A stretch of 64,000 bases of DNA from Burkholderia sp. 9120 (GCF_000745015.1 NZ_JQNA01000002.1:3720001-3784000), one strand, 5' to 3'. Shown: positions 8,053 through 17,802, counted from the first letter of the stretch. A program made the numbers and translations. The notes: a model not told the origin generated them from the sequence alone.

Positions 8053-9216
8053 ATGCTCAATCCACTCAGTATTCTGCTAGTCACCGTTTTGTCGAGCGCC
8101 ATGGCGATGGCCGTGCTCGGCTCGTTGCGGCGCGCGGCCATTCCCGGCGTCGGCTGCTGGATCGCCGCGAACGCGCTCGCGCTCGTCGCGTTGCTGGCCT
8201 TCGCGTTGCAAGGTCACGCGCCGCGCTGGCTGACTTTCGTGGCGTCGAACATGTTGCTGGCCGTCTCGCCGTTGCTGGTGGTGGCGGGCTGCCGGCGCTT
8301 TCTCGCGCGCCCCGCGCGACCCTGGGCGGCCTACGCCGGTCTGGCGGTTCTGTTCGCCGGGCTGTGTTACTGGACCTTCGTCGTGCCGGACTTCAACGCG
8401 CGCGTCACGCTGGTCTCGGTGTTTCACGCGATCCTTTATGCGGTGCTGGCCGTGACCTCGTTGCGCGGCCGGCCTTTGAACCGGCCGTGCTACAGCTATT
8501 ACTTCCTCACGGTCGCGGCCGCACTGCTATGTGCTGGGCATACTTTGCGCGGCGTGATGTACGGCTTCGGTCTGCTGGTTCAGACCGACCTGATGCAGGT
8601 CACACCGTCCAACATCATTTTTCTCGCGATCGGGGTGCTGGCGCCGCCCTGTCTGTCGATCGGCGTGGTGATGCTCGCGCACGACCGGCTGGCCGAGCGG
8701 CTCGAACGTCTGGCGAACATCGACGATCTGACCGGCGTGCTGGCGCGCCGCGCGTTCCTGAAGCTCGGCGACGCCCTGCTCGACGCGTCGCGGCAAAGCG
8801 GTTTGCCGCTGGCGCTGGCGATCATCGACATCGATTCGTTCAAGGCCGTCAACGACCGCCACGGTCACGCGGCCGGCGACCAGGTGCTGAGCCATTTCGC
8901 GACGTTCGTCACCGCTCATCTGCGGGACGGCGATGTGCTCGGCCGACTCGGCGGCGAAGAGTTCGGCGTACTCTGTCCGGCGACCGGCGCCGCCGAAGCG
9001 GTGAACCTGCTGGACCGGCTGCGCGCCAGGCTGGCCGCGGCCACGTCGGCCGAGTTGCCGCCCGGCGGCTTGCGCTACACCTTTAGCGTCGGGGTGGACC
9101 AGCATCGGCAGGATGAATCGCTCGCGCAGTTGATGGTGCGCGCCGACAACGCGCTGTATGCCGCCAAAGCTGCCGGGCGCAATCGCGTGATGGCCGCCAC
9201 GGCACAAGCCGCGTGA
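8053..9216 (+). CDS. Membrane-bound diguanylate cyclase (GGDEF)
   Basis: 387 residues. The N-terminal half (about 1-215) is a run of hydrophobic helices interrupted by short basic loops, a MASE-like membrane sensor. A GGDEF domain follows, with GGEEF at residues 300-304, IDIDSFKAVNDRHGHAAGD for metal and nucleotide binding, and an allosteric I-site RDGD at 291-294, exactly five residues before GGEEF. It should therefore synthesise cyclic di-GMP with product inhibition. It is divergent from the cellulose operon, whose BcsA has a PilZ domain, so it is a natural candidate activator of that synthase. I chose the ATG at 8053; a TTG at 8029 extends the frame by eight residues, and neither has a clear ribosome binding site. 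Confidence 0.88.
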   Translation: MLNPLSILLVTVLSSAMAMAVLGSLRRAAIPGVGCWIAANALALVALLAFALQGHAPRWLTFVASNMLLAVSPLLVVAGCRRFLARPARPWAAYAGLAVLFAGLCYWTFVVPDFNARVTLVSVFHAILYAVLAVTSLRGRPLNRPCYSYYFLTVAAALLCAGHTLRGVMYGFGLLVQTDLMQVTPSNIIFLAIGVLAPPCLSIGVVMLAHDRLAERLERLANIDDLTGVLARRAFLKLGDALLDASRQSGLPLALAIIDIDSFKAVNDRHGHAAGDQVLSHFATFVTAHLRDGDVLGRLGGEEFGVLCPATGAAEAVNLLDRLRARLAAATSAELPPGGLRYTFSVGVDQHRQDESLAQLMVRADNALYAAKAAGRNRVMAATAQAA

Positions 9217-9250
9217 AGCGCGTGGGAAGAGGGGGGAGGTAGCTTTGATG

Positions 9251-9290
9251 CAGCCCAAAGCAACCCAAAGCGGCCTGAAGCAGCCGTAAG
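9251..9290. repeat. Degenerate 10-bp tandem repeat, 4 units
   Basis: Four adjacent 10-base units: CAGCCCAAAG, CAACCCAAAG, CGGCCTGAAG, CAGCCGTAAG. They lie 35 bases after the stop of the GGDEF gene. Confidence 0.65.
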
Positions 9291-9394
9291 CGAACAGGCG
9301 TTCGTATCGATTTGCGTGGAAAGGTTAAATATTAGTCAGATGTTTGCCGATAACCATGGGCAGAGTGACCGGAACGAGCCTGATACCAATCAAT

Positions 9395-11722
9395 ATGCTT
9401 TCGAACTCCACGCAACATCTGTCCGATTCCGGTTTACGCGATCGCTTCCATCGACGATCGCTTGAACACCAGCGCCCACTCTCCACAGTGACCATGGCGT
9501 TCACGGTGGTCGCGTTCCTATGCTTCGTCGGGGCGCGCAACCTGGTCGGCGGTCCGGCCGCGCCGCTCGCCTACCGGCTCGCGTGCGCGCTCGTGCTCGC
9601 CCTGCTGGTGCTGGCGATTCCGCGCGCCCGAACCATCTGGCTATTCGGCGCGATCGGCATCGTCTATCTGCAGGTGCTGGTGGCCGGCATGGCGTTGAAC
9701 GTCGCCGGTGTCGAAGCGCCGCTGCTGTGGGTGCTGCCGGCCCTCGCGGTGATCCCCATCTGCGCCGCGCCGCTGTGGCTCACGCCCACGCATTTCTTCA
9801 CCGGCACCGTGCTGTTCTATGCGGCGGCCCTCGCGCTGCTGTCCGGCGAGCCGCGCCCGCATGACGTCAACGTGGTCGTGTGGATGTGGATCGCGGCGAT
9901 CGGCATGCCGACGTCGGCGGTCTTTCACTTCGGGTTCTACCGATTCCGGCGCAATCACTTTCTCCTTGAGAGCCAACTGGCGCAACTCGCGGCGACCGAT
10001 CCGCTGACCGGCCTGCAAAACCGTCGCGCGTTCGTCAAGCAGGCCGAGCGCCGGCTCGACGCCGGCGCGCCCGACGAGCGCATCAGCGCGATCTTTCTGG
10101 ACATCGACAGTTTCAAATCGCTGAACGACCGCTTCGGCCATGCGGTCGGCGACCACGCGCTGTATCAGGTCGCTCAGGTGCTGATGGAGGAGACCTCGGC
10201 GGAAGACAGCGTGAGCCGGATCGGCGGCGAGGAGTTCGCGGTGCTGCGGCGCGACGGGCTGGCCGGCGCGTTGCATCTGGCCGAGCGGCTGCGCGGCGCG
10301 ATCGCCGCGATCGAGCGGCCGGACGGTCATCTGACCGCGAGCTTCGGCGTGGCCGAACACCGGCGCGGCGAAAGCATCATGGTGCTGCTCGATCGCGCCG
10401 ACGAGGCCTTGCTGCGCGCCAAGCACTCCGGCCGCAACCGCGTGTGCGCCGAACGCGCGCTGCCGCTCGAAGCGCTGCAACTGCTCGGCGACGATTTCTT
10501 CACGGACGGGGAGGTACGCCGGCATCGTTGGGAAGAGTATTACCTGACCTCGCACTTCCAGCCGCTCTACAGCCTGTCGCATCAGAAGCAGGTCGGCTTC
10601 GAGGCTTTGCTGCGCGGCGAACAGGACGACGGCACGCTCGTGCCGCCCGTGGTGCTGTTCGCGCCGAGGCCGTCCAGCGACGAAGGCGCGCTCGACCGCG
10701 CGAGTCATGCAGTCCACCTGGGCAATGCGCGCAAGTCGCTGCCCGCCGATGCGTGGCTGTTCCTCAATATTTTGCCGGCCACCTTCATCGCCGAGGGTTA
10801 CGCGGATCAACTCGCGAAGATCGTGCGGGCGGTCGGGCTCGATCCCGAGCGCGTGATCCTCGAAATTCTCGAATCGCATGGCGGCAGTGTGGACGACATG
10901 TCGCGCGCGGCGGCCTTGTATCGCGAGCACGGCTTCCTGATCGCCGTCGACGATTTCGGCGCCGGTCAGTCGAATCTCGACCGCTTGCTGCGTATTCGCC
11001 CGGACCTCGTCAAGCTCGACGGCGAACTGATTCGCGCGACCAGTCACGGGACCGAACAGCCGATCCTGCCGAAGCTCGTGTCGCTGCTGCACCAGGCGGG
11101 CATGCTGGTGGTGGTCGAAGGCGTGGAGACGACCGAGGAGCTGATTCTCGCGGTGGAGTCGAACGTGGACTTCGCGCAGGGCTATCTGCTCGGACGGCCG
11201 GCGGCGGAGATCGCGCCGCCGGAGTCGGTGCATCGGCGCATCGACGACGCGTTCGACGTGATCGCGCAAGGCCGCGCGCATCAGCATGCGTTGTTTGAGT
11301 CGGAGGTGGAGCCTTACCGGGTGGGTTTGCGCGCATCCGCGGACGCGTTGCTGGCGGGCGTCGTGATGGACGACGCGTTTGCCGCGCTGTCGCGCTTCGA
11401 GCGCTGCATCAGTTGCTTCATTCTCGACGACTCCGGCCGGCAGGTCGGGCCCGAAGTGCCGGGGCCGGCGCATAACAGCGAGGGCGCGTCGCTGCATCCG
11501 GTCGCGAATCCGCGCGATGCGCGCTGGGATCACCGGCCGTATTTCCGCAACGCGGTGCTGCTGCCGGGCGTGGCGGTGGCAAGCAATCCCTACCTCTCGC
11601 TGGCGAGCGGCCGGCCGTGTGTCGCGGTGACGTTGGCGGTGCAGTTCGCGGCCGGGCGCTCGGTGATCGGCGTGGAGCTGGACTGGTCGGCGCTGGGCTT
11701 GCCGTGGCCGGCGGGGGATTAG
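9395..11722 (+). CDS. Membrane GGDEF-EAL protein with a C-terminal YkuI-like sensor domain
   Basis: 775 residues from ATG 9395 (788 from ATG 9356; no good ribosome binding site decides). A hydrophobic membrane sensor occupies about 30-190. The GGDEF domain has GGEEF at 277-281, but the I-site position reads SAED, so feedback inhibition is probably lost. The EAL domain has EAL at 403-405, LFLNI, EILE, DDFGAG, LVKLD, VVVEGVET and FAQGYLLGRP, so the phosphodiesterase residues look complete. A C-terminal domain of about 150 residues resembles the PAS/Cache-like domain after EAL in YkuI-type proteins. It could make or degrade cyclic di-GMP. It follows the first GGDEF gene by 178 bases on the same strand and may balance it at the cellulose synthase. 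Confidence 0.88.
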   Translation: MLSNSTQHLSDSGLRDRFHRRSLEHQRPLSTVTMAFTVVAFLCFVGARNLVGGPAAPLAYRLACALVLALLVLAIPRARTIWLFGAIGIVYLQVLVAGMALNVAGVEAPLLWVLPALAVIPICAAPLWLTPTHFFTGTVLFYAAALALLSGEPRPHDVNVVVWMWIAAIGMPTSAVFHFGFYRFRRNHFLLESQLAQLAATDPLTGLQNRRAFVKQAERRLDAGAPDERISAIFLDIDSFKSLNDRFGHAVGDHALYQVAQVLMEETSAEDSVSRIGGEEFAVLRRDGLAGALHLAERLRGAIAAIERPDGHLTASFGVAEHRRGESIMVLLDRADEALLRAKHSGRNRVCAERALPLEALQLLGDDFFTDGEVRRHRWEEYYLTSHFQPLYSLSHQKQVGFEALLRGEQDDGTLVPPVVLFAPRPSSDEGALDRASHAVHLGNARKSLPADAWLFLNILPATFIAEGYADQLAKIVRAVGLDPERVILEILESHGGSVDDMSRAAALYREHGFLIAVDDFGAGQSNLDRLLRIRPDLVKLDGELIRATSHGTEQPILPKLVSLLHQAGMLVVVEGVETTEELILAVESNVDFAQGYLLGRPAAEIAPPESVHRRIDDAFDVIAQGRAHQHALFESEVEPYRVGLRASADALLAGVVMDDAFAALSRFERCISCFILDDSGRQVGPEVPGPAHNSEGASLHPVANPRDARWDHRPYFRNAVLLPGVAVASNPYLSLASGRPCVAVTLAVQFAAGRSVIGVELDWSALGLPWPAGD

Positions 11723-11748
11723 CGATTAGGCTGGGCGATAAGGCTGAG

Positions 11749-11772
11749 CGGCTACTAAATCGGCTACTGAAT
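11749..11772. repeat. 12-bp direct repeat, 2 units
   Basis: CGGCTACTAAAT followed at once by CGGCTACTGAAT, in the short space between the convergent GGDEF-EAL and hpaI genes. The second unit touches the hpaI stop. Confidence 0.6.
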
Positions 11773-12581
11773 CAATACCCGCCTTTAACCGGCGCGGCCG
11801 CGCCCGCCGTGTTCTTATACGACGCCGCCAGATCCGCCGCCGCGCGACTCAGCAAGCCGGTGTCCGTGCCGACCGCCACGAACGTCGCGCCCGCCGCGAG
11901 ATAGTCCGCCGCGAGCGCCGGGTCCGGCGCCAGCACACCCGCCGCCTTACCCGCCCGCCGCACGATGTCGATACCTTGACGGATCGCTTCGCGCACGCCC
12001 GGATCGCCGGGTTTGCCCAGCAAGCCCATCGACGCGCTCAAATCCGCCGGCCCGAAAAACACGCCGTCGACGCCGTCCACCGCCGCGATGGCCGGTAAAT
12101 TCTCCATGCCTTGCACGGTTTCCACCTGCACCAGCACGCACAACTCGCTCGCCGCCGCGTTCAGATAATCGGGAATCCGGTTCCAGCGCGAGGCGCGCGC
12201 CAATGCGCTACCCACCCCCCGAATGCCTTGCGGCGGATAACGCGTGGCGGCGACCGCGTCGGCGGCTTGCGCGGCGGTATCGATCATGGGCAGCAGCAGG
12301 GTCTGCGCGCCGATGTCGAGCAACTGCTTGATCAGCGCGCTGTCGCTGCGTACCGGCCGCACCACCGGATGCGACGGGTAAGCGGCCACGGCCTGCAATT
12401 GCGCGAGCGTGCTGCGCACGTCGTTCGGTGCATGTTCGTTGTCGATCAGCAGCCAGTCGAAACCGGCCGTGGCCAGCAATTCGGTGACGTACCCATCGGC
12501 GAGCGCGGCCCACAGGCCGAATTGCGGTGTGCCTTCGCTCAGCGCGCGTTTGAAGGGGTTCTGCGGTAGGGATAAGGACAT
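11772..12581 (-). CDS. hpaI: 4-hydroxy-2-oxoheptanedioate aldolase
   Basis: 269 residues of the HpcH/HpaI class II aldolase family. Visible signatures are [12 protein letters not shown] with the catalytic-base His, RPVRSD, the metal ligand Glu in [11 protein letters not shown], and [14 protein letters not shown] with the second ligand Asp. It cleaves 4-hydroxy-2-oxoheptanedioate to pyruvate and succinate semialdehyde, the last step of homoprotocatechuate meta-cleavage. It is the last gene of the operon, starting 8 bases after hpaH. Confidence 0.94.
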   Translation of the reverse strand: MSLSLPQNPFKRALSEGTPQFGLWAALADGYVTELLATAGFDWLLIDNEHAPNDVRSTLAQLQAVAAYPSHPVVRPVRSDSALIKQLLDIGAQTLLLPMIDTAAQAADAVAATRYPPQGIRGVGSALARASRWNRIPDYLNAAASELCVLVQVETVQGMENLPAIAAVDGVDGVFFGPADLSASMGLLGKPGDPGVREAIRQGIDIVRRAGKAAGVLAPDPALAADYLAAGATFVAVGTDTGLLSRAAADLAASYKNTAGAAAPVKGGY

Positions 12582-12589
12582 GAGCCGCC

Positions 12590-13393
12590 TCAGATGAAAT
12601 TCAAACCGATGCCGCCCAGCGGACCGTAGTCGACATGGAACGTGTCGCCCGCGCGCGCCGGGATCGGGCTCGTGAAGGAGCCGCTCAGGATCACGTCGTT
12701 GGCGTTCAGCGATTCGTCGTAAGGGGCGATCTTGTTCGCGAGCCAGGCCACGCCGGTTGCCGGATGGTTGAGCACCGCGGCGGCCAGGCCGCTTTCCTCG
12801 ACTGCGCCGTTCTTGTAGAGCAGCGCGCCGACCCAGCGCAGATCGACGTCCAGCGGTCGCACCGGTCGACCGCCGAGCACGATGCCCGCATTGGCCGCGA
12901 AGTCCGAGATCGTGTCGTAGACCTTGCGCGGCGCTTTGGTATCGCGGTCAAACTGTTCGATGCGCGCGTCGATGATCTCCACTGCGGGGGTCACGTAGGC
13001 GGTGGCGTCGAGCACGTCGAACAGCGTCACGCCGGGGCCTTTCAGCGGCTTGCTCAGCACGAACGCCAGTTCCACTTCCACGCGCGGCGAGATGAAGCGA
13101 TCCGCGCGAATGTCCTGGCCGGCTTCGATAAACATGCTGTCGAGCAACGGCGCGTAGTCGGGTTCGTCGATCTGCGACGAACGCTGCATGGCGCGCGACG
13201 TCAGGCCGATCTTGCGACCCTTGATCACGTGGCCCGCGGCGAGTTTGAGCTTGACCCACTCGCGTTGAATCGCGTAGCCGTCCTGGACGGTCATGGTCGG
13301 AAACCGGGCGGAGAAATGGCGCAGTTGCGTGCGGGTTTTCTCGGCGTGGTCGAGTTCTGCCGCGAGGTCGCGGATAGTTTGTTCGTCTAGCAT
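12590..13393 (-). CDS. hpaH: 2-oxo-hept-4-ene-1,7-dioate hydratase
   Basis: 267 residues, full length for the HpaH/MhpD hydratase branch of the fumarylacetoacetate hydrolase superfamily. [10 protein letters not shown] and the metal-binding acidic pairs in [10 protein letters not shown] and AVEIIDARI are visible, as is GLNFI at the C-terminus. It hydrates the C7 dienoate made by HpaG to 4-hydroxy-2-oxoheptanedioate, the HpaI substrate. It lies between hpaF (37-base gap) and hpaI. Confidence 0.94.
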   Translation of the reverse strand: MLDEQTIRDLAAELDHAEKTRTQLRHFSARFPTMTVQDGYAIQREWVKLKLAAGHVIKGRKIGLTSRAMQRSSQIDEPDYAPLLDSMFIEAGQDIRADRFISPRVEVELAFVLSKPLKGPGVTLFDVLDATAYVTPAVEIIDARIEQFDRDTKAPRKVYDTISDFAANAGIVLGGRPVRPLDVDLRWVGALLYKNGAVEESGLAAAVLNHPATGVAWLANKIAPYDESLNANDVILSGSFTSPIPARAGDTFHVDYGPLGGIGLNFI

Positions 13394-13430
13394 GATGGGT
13401 TCTCGATGAGCCGCGCTTTTTCCGGTTGGA

Positions 13431-13829
13431 TCAGGCCTTGAGCCGTGCGTGCAGATTGTTGTGCTTCCATGTGCCGGCTTCGCTGAACTCGTTGATCTCC
13501 AGCGACAACGCGAGGCCGTGCTGCTCGAATTCCGTGGCGAAGTGCTGTTTGATCAACGCGAACAGGGCCTCGCCGGTGGCCTTTCTGGCGGCCTCCGAGC
13601 GGCCCGCGCCGATCTTCAGATTCGCGTGCAGGAACGCGGCGTCGGGGCGGCCGTCGGCAATGCAGTACTGCTCGCAGCGCAACGCGCGCACGCGGATGCC
13701 GCCGAGCGGATAGACCCGTTGTTCGTTTTCGCGCTGGGCGTCGAGGCACTGCGCGAGTGCGTTGCACAATTGCCCGATACTGTCGGCGTTCGCGAGATTG
13801 GCGCTGTATTCGAGTGTGAGATGCGGCAC
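13431..13829 (-). CDS. hpaF: 5-carboxymethyl-2-hydroxymuconate delta-isomerase
   Basis: 132 residues. The start is GTG with a strong AGGAG seven bases upstream. After Met removal the protein would begin with Pro ([11 protein letters not shown]), the catalytic N-terminal proline of the CHMI/tautomerase fold. The family signature continues through [15 protein letters not shown] and SLEINEF. It isomerises 5-carboxymethyl-2-hydroxymuconate between HpaE and HpaG. It sits between hpaD and hpaH in the operon. Confidence 0.93.
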   Translation of the reverse strand: MPHLTLEYSANLANADSIGQLCNALAQCLDAQRENEQRVYPLGGIRVRALRCEQYCIADGRPDAAFLHANLKIGAGRSEAARKATGEALFALIKQHFATEFEQHGLALSLEINEFSEAGTWKHNNLHARLKA

Positions 13830-13859
13830 GTTAGGCTCCTAACTCTGATTCAGGCGAAT

Positions 13860-14723
13860 TCAAACGGGCAGCGGTGTGACCGGAAAGATCGCATTGATCT
13901 GGCCGGTGCCCGAACTGCCGAAATACGGCGTGACGACTTCAACCTTGCCGTCGTAGCGATCCCAACCGAGTGCGCCGAGTAGCATCGCGGTGTCGTGCAT
14001 GCCGCCTTCGCCCCAGCATTTCTCGTTGTAGAGCGGCAGCATGTCGCAGAAGGTTTTCCAGTCGCCGGCTTCCCACATCTCGACCACTTTGCGGTCCATC
14101 TGTTCGAGGAACGGGTTCCACACCTTGTGCATGAACTGCTCGGCGGTGCCGTTATCGGCGAAGTGGTGGCTGAGCGACCCGCTCGCCAGAATCGCGACGG
14201 TGCCGTCGTAGCGCTCTTCGATCGCCTTGCGCACCGCGAGGCCGAAGCGGGCGCTGGTGGCGAGGTCGTGCCACATGCACCAGCCCGCCACCGAGACGGT
14301 CTTGAAGTGCTGATCGGCGTTCATATAGCGCATCGGCACCAGCGTGCCGTACTCGAGTTCGAGCGTGGTCTGGCTATGCGCGCGGCTTTTCACGCCCATT
14401 TCGTTCGCGACTTCCGCGATCAGGTCGCCGAGCCCGACATTGCCGGGGTACGCGTACGGCATGTTCTTGATGAAATGCGGCAGTTCGTTGCTGGTGTACA
14501 CGCCTTCGAACTTCGGCGCGCAATTGATGTGGTATTCGCTGTTCACCAGCCAATGCACGTCGAACACCACGATCGTATCCACGCCGAGTTCGCGGCAGCG
14601 GCGGCCGATTTCATGATGACCGTCGATCGCCGGTTGACGGCAGCCTTTATGCGGGCCGTCGAGTTCGGACAGATATAACGACGGGACGTGCGTGACTTTT
14701 GCTGCTAATGCCAGTTTGCCCAT
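13860..14723 (-). CDS. hpaD: 3,4-dihydroxyphenylacetate 2,3-dioxygenase
   Basis: 287 residues starting MGKLALAAKVTHVPS. This is a class III (LigB-type) extradiol dioxygenase; the metal-ligand His in KVTHVPS and the segments VVFDVHWLV and SGSLSHHF are visible. It opens homoprotocatechuate between C2 and C3 to 5-carboxymethyl-2-hydroxymuconate semialdehyde, which the adjacent HpaE oxidises. I used the start 10 bases after the hpaE stop; a longer frame to 14807 runs into hpaE and is not conserved-looking. Confidence 0.94.
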   Translation of the reverse strand: MGKLALAAKVTHVPSLYLSELDGPHKGCRQPAIDGHHEIGRRCRELGVDTIVVFDVHWLVNSEYHINCAPKFEGVYTSNELPHFIKNMPYAYPGNVGLGDLIAEVANEMGVKSRAHSQTTLELEYGTLVPMRYMNADQHFKTVSVAGWCMWHDLATSARFGLAVRKAIEERYDGTVAILASGSLSHHFADNGTAEQFMHKVWNPFLEQMDRKVVEMWEAGDWKTFCDMLPLYNEKCWGEGGMHDTAMLLGALGWDRYDGKVEVVTPYFGSSGTGQINAIFPVTPLPV

Positions 14724-14733
14724 GACAGTCTCC

Positions 14734-16191
14734 TTAGACGCCCCAGCGCGGAATGTGATGCGAGCCCAGCGACACGCAGACGTTCTTCGGTTCGAGGAAC
14801 ACTTCATAGCTCCACGTGCCGCCTTCGCGACCCACGCCCGAGGCTTTCGTGCCGCCGAACGGCTGACGCAGATCGCGCACGTTCTGACTATTGACGAAGC
14901 ACATGCCGGCCTCGACCGCCGCGGCGACGCGCAGCGCGCGACCCGTGCTCTCGGTCCAGATGTAGCTCGACAGGCCGTACGAGATGTCGTTGGCGAGTTT
15001 GATCGCCTCGGCTTCGTCGTCGAACGGAATCAGGCAGGCCACCGGGCCGAAGATTTCTTCCTGCGCGATGCGCATGCGATTGTCGACGTCGACAAACACC
15101 GTCGGTTTCACGAAGTTGCCTTTGCGCATGGCGTCCGGCAAATCCGGCGCGTCGAGTCCGCCGCACGCGAGCGTTGCGCCTTCTTTCGGGCCCAGTTCGA
15201 TATAGCTGCGCACTTTCGCCAGATGCCCCTGGCTGATCATCGGTCCGACGATCGTGCTGTCGGCGAGCGGATCGCCCACCGTCAGACGCCTGGCACGCTC
15301 CACGAAGCGCTCGGCAAAACGCGCGTAAATCGAGCGCTGCACGAGAATGCGCGAACCGGCGGTGCAGCGTTCGCCGTTGTTCGAGAAGATCATGAACACG
15401 GCGGCGTCGAGCGCGCGTTCGAAATCGGCGTCGTCGAAAATCACGAATGGCGACTTGCCGCCCAGTTCCATCGAAAACTTCTTCAGGCCGGCGCTCTGCA
15501 CGATGCGGTTGCCGGTTGCGGTCGATCCCGTGAACGACACGGCATGCACGTCGGGATGCGCGACCAGCGGTTCGCCGGTGTCTTTGCCGAAACCGTGCAC
15601 GACGTTCAGCACGCCCGCCGGAATGCCGGCTTCGAGCGCGAGCTGGCCGAGCATCGACGCGGTGAGCGGCGACAACTCGCTCATCTTCAGCACGGCCGTG
15701 TTGCCGAAGGCGAGGCAGGGCGCGACCTTCCACGTGGCGGTCATGAACGGCACGTTCCACGGCGAGATCAGCGCGCACACACCGACCGGATGGAACAGCG
15801 TGTAGTTCAGATGCGTCTCGGTCGGATACGTATGGCCGTCGACGCGCGTGCACATCTCGGCGAAGTAGTTGAAGTTGTCGGCGGCGCGCGGCACGAGTTG
15901 CTTGCGCGTTTGCGAGATCGTCTGACCGGTGTCCTTCGTTTCGGTCTCGGAGATTTCCGGCACGTTCTTCACGATCAGCTCGCCGAGCTTGCGGATCAGT
16001 TTCGCGCGTTCGGCGGCGGGCTTGGCGGCCCATGCGGGAAACGCGTCTTTGGCCGCGCGCACGGCGGCGTCCACTTCCTGCGCGCCGCCGCGGGCCACTT
16101 CGGCGAGCACGTCTTGCGTGGCCGGATTGACCGTTTCGAAGTAATCCTGCGCGGCGCTGGTTTTGCCGTTGATCAGATGGTCGATTCGCAT
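14734..16191 (-). CDS. hpaE: 5-carboxymethyl-2-hydroxymuconate-semialdehyde dehydrogenase
   Basis: 485 residues of the NAD-dependent aldehyde dehydrogenase superfamily. The oxyanion Asn is in SPWNVPF, the general-base Glu in MELGGKSPF and the catalytic Cys in NNGERCTAG. FGPVACLIPFDDE and FGGTKASGVGREGG are also present. It oxidises the semialdehyde produced by HpaD. Operon position between hpaG2 and hpaD makes the substrate assignment firm. The nearby aldehyde dehydrogenase at 27843 belongs to a different subgroup. Confidence 0.94.
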   Translation of the reverse strand: MRIDHLINGKTSAAQDYFETVNPATQDVLAEVARGGAQEVDAAVRAAKDAFPAWAAKPAAERAKLIRKLGELIVKNVPEISETETKDTGQTISQTRKQLVPRAADNFNYFAEMCTRVDGHTYPTETHLNYTLFHPVGVCALISPWNVPFMTATWKVAPCLAFGNTAVLKMSELSPLTASMLGQLALEAGIPAGVLNVVHGFGKDTGEPLVAHPDVHAVSFTGSTATGNRIVQSAGLKKFSMELGGKSPFVIFDDADFERALDAAVFMIFSNNGERCTAGSRILVQRSIYARFAERFVERARRLTVGDPLADSTIVGPMISQGHLAKVRSYIELGPKEGATLACGGLDAPDLPDAMRKGNFVKPTVFVDVDNRMRIAQEEIFGPVACLIPFDDEAEAIKLANDISYGLSSYIWTESTGRALRVAAAVEAGMCFVNSQNVRDLRQPFGGTKASGVGREGGTWSYEVFLEPKNVCVSLGSHHIPRWGV

Positions 16192-16236
16192 TGCCTTGTC
16201 CTTTCTCTATTCACTGTCGATCAGGCGATCAGCCGA

Positions 16237-16995
16237 TCAGGCGCGGCCGAAGTCCGCGTCGGAGACGATCGTATTGACGAGACGGCCCAGGCCGTCGATT
16301 TCGCAGATCACTTCGTCGCCGGCATTCACGTTGACGATACCTTCCGGCGTGCCGGTCAGGATCACGTCGCCGGGCGCGAGTGTCATGAAGCCGCTCAGGT
16401 ATTCGATCAGCGCGGGAATGTCGGTGACGAGATCGCGCGTGTTGCCGTGCTGCTGGCGCGTGCCGTTCACGAACGTGCGCAACTCCAGTTGCGTGACGTC
16501 GGCGATATCCGCGGCGTCGACGAACCAGGGGCCCAGCACCGTGCCGCCGTCGCGATTCTTCACGCGCAGGTTGGGGCGGTAGTAGTTTTCGAGGTAGTCG
16601 CGGATCGCGTAGTCGTTGGCGATCATGTAGCCGGCCACGTGCTGCATGGCGTTGCCGCGCGTCACGTTCTGCGCGGTGCGGCCGATCACCACCGCCAGCT
16701 CGCACTCGTAGTGCATGAAGGCGACGCCGGCCGGGCGACGCGTGACGCCGCGATGGCCGATCACCGTGCCCGGTCCCTTGAGGAACACGAGCGGTTCTTC
16801 CTGCTTGCTGAACTGCAATTCTTTGGCATGCTCGGCGTAGTTCAAGCCGAGCGCGAAGATCGTGCCGACGTCGATCGGTGCGAGCCAGACCACTTCCTCT
16901 TCGCGACACACGCGGCCATCGGCAAGGCGCACGCCTCGTGCATCCGGATAGGCTTCATGAATCGCGCCTGCATACGCTACACGGCCGCGCATCAT
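16237..16995 (-). CDS. hpaG2: HpaG2: 2-hydroxyhepta-2,4-diene-1,7-dioate isomerase/decarboxylase half
   Basis: 252 residues of the fumarylacetoacetate hydrolase fold. FALGLNYAEHAKE, the acidic metal site HYECELAVVIG, NDYAIRDYLENYYRPN and LTGTPEGI are visible. With HpaG1 it makes the bifunctional 5-oxopent-3-ene-1,2,5-tricarboxylate decarboxylase/isomerase, which in E. coli is one fused protein (HpaG). Here the two halves are separate genes overlapping by ATGA. Two adjacent ATG codons are possible starts; I used the upstream one. Confidence 0.92.
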   Translation of the reverse strand: MMRGRVAYAGAIHEAYPDARGVRLADGRVCREEEVVWLAPIDVGTIFALGLNYAEHAKELQFSKQEEPLVFLKGPGTVIGHRGVTRRPAGVAFMHYECELAVVIGRTAQNVTRGNAMQHVAGYMIANDYAIRDYLENYYRPNLRVKNRDGGTVLGPWFVDAADIADVTQLELRTFVNGTRQQHGNTRDLVTDIPALIEYLSGFMTLAPGDVILTGTPEGIVNVNAGDEVICEIDGLGRLVNTIVSDADFGRA

Positions 16996-17777
16996 GACGG
17001 TTCTCCAACTTGTTCTGCTGCGCTGGCGGATGCGGCGACAAACGAAATGGTCAGCGGCGGGAAGCCGCCGATAGACAGCGTGGCGGTGTCGCCGACATGC
17101 GCGACCGGCGAACCGTGCGGCACGCCGAGCGTGATGACGTCGCCCGCGTTGAGGGTCATGAAATCGGTGACGTCGGCGAGCAATTGCGCCACGTTACGCA
17201 CCGACGAAGCCGTGTTCGCCGTGAACGGTTCAGCGCCGTTGAGCGACACCGCGATGTCGAGCCGATCCGGCGCGGCAACATGATGCGCTGCAACGACTGC
17301 CGGTCCGATCACGCAAAAACCGTCGCGCGCCCGGAACCGTACCGAGGGGCGGTACACGCTCGCATGCGGCACGCTGAGGTCGCCCACCAGCGTGTAACCG
17401 GCGACGTAGTCCAGCGCGCTAGCCGCATCGACCCGTGTTGCAGTGCGGCCAAACACGATACCGAGCGACGCACCCACTTCCACGCCCAACGCGTTGTCCG
17501 GCACGACGACTCGGGCGCGATGCCCGGCGAACGTATTGCGCGGCTTCAGATACAGCACCGGCGCTTGCGGCGGCGCCTTGTACGGCGCGGCGTGCATCGC
17601 GTCGCCGAGCGCCGCGAGCGCGGCGCGGTCGTTCAGCAAGGTTCCATAAACCGCGCCGCTTACCGGCGCGCGGCATGCGATGCCACGGCCCAGCCGGGCG
17701 GCCGCAGTGGCGGCGTCCACATCGCGAGGCAGCGCGTCGCCTTCGGGATGCAGCAGATGATCGGCAAGTGCAAACAT
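16992..17777 (-). CDS. hpaG1: HpaG1: 5-oxopent-3-ene-1,2,5-tricarboxylate decarboxylase half
   Basis: 261 residues from MFALADHLL, paralogous to HpaG2 (fumarylacetoacetate hydrolase fold). Where HpaG2 has the acidic ECE metal motif, this half reads GVEVGASLGIVFG, keeping one Glu. The core YVAGYTLVGDLSVPH and ITLGVPHGS are clear. It is the first gene of the operon and faces hpaR across about 137 bases that hold a palindrome. The frame is open to 17846, but those codons lie over the operator; MFALAD is the family-like start. Confidence 0.9.
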   Translation of the reverse strand: MFALADHLLHPEGDALPRDVDAATAAARLGRGIACRAPVSGAVYGTLLNDRAALAALGDAMHAAPYKAPPQAPVLYLKPRNTFAGHRARVVVPDNALGVEVGASLGIVFGRTATRVDAASALDYVAGYTLVGDLSVPHASVYRPSVRFRARDGFCVIGPAVVAAHHVAAPDRLDIAVSLNGAEPFTANTASSVRNVAQLLADVTDFMTLNAGDVITLGVPHGSPVAHVGDTATLSIGGFPPLTISFVAASASAAEQVGEPS

Positions 17778-17802
17778 AGTCTGGCTATCTCTCAGCAAAA
17801 AC

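Noticed and set aside
14692..17283. Plus-strand open frame of 863 codons across the hpa operon
   Set aside because: Spans several confirmed genes in antisense and shows no domain or start signal.
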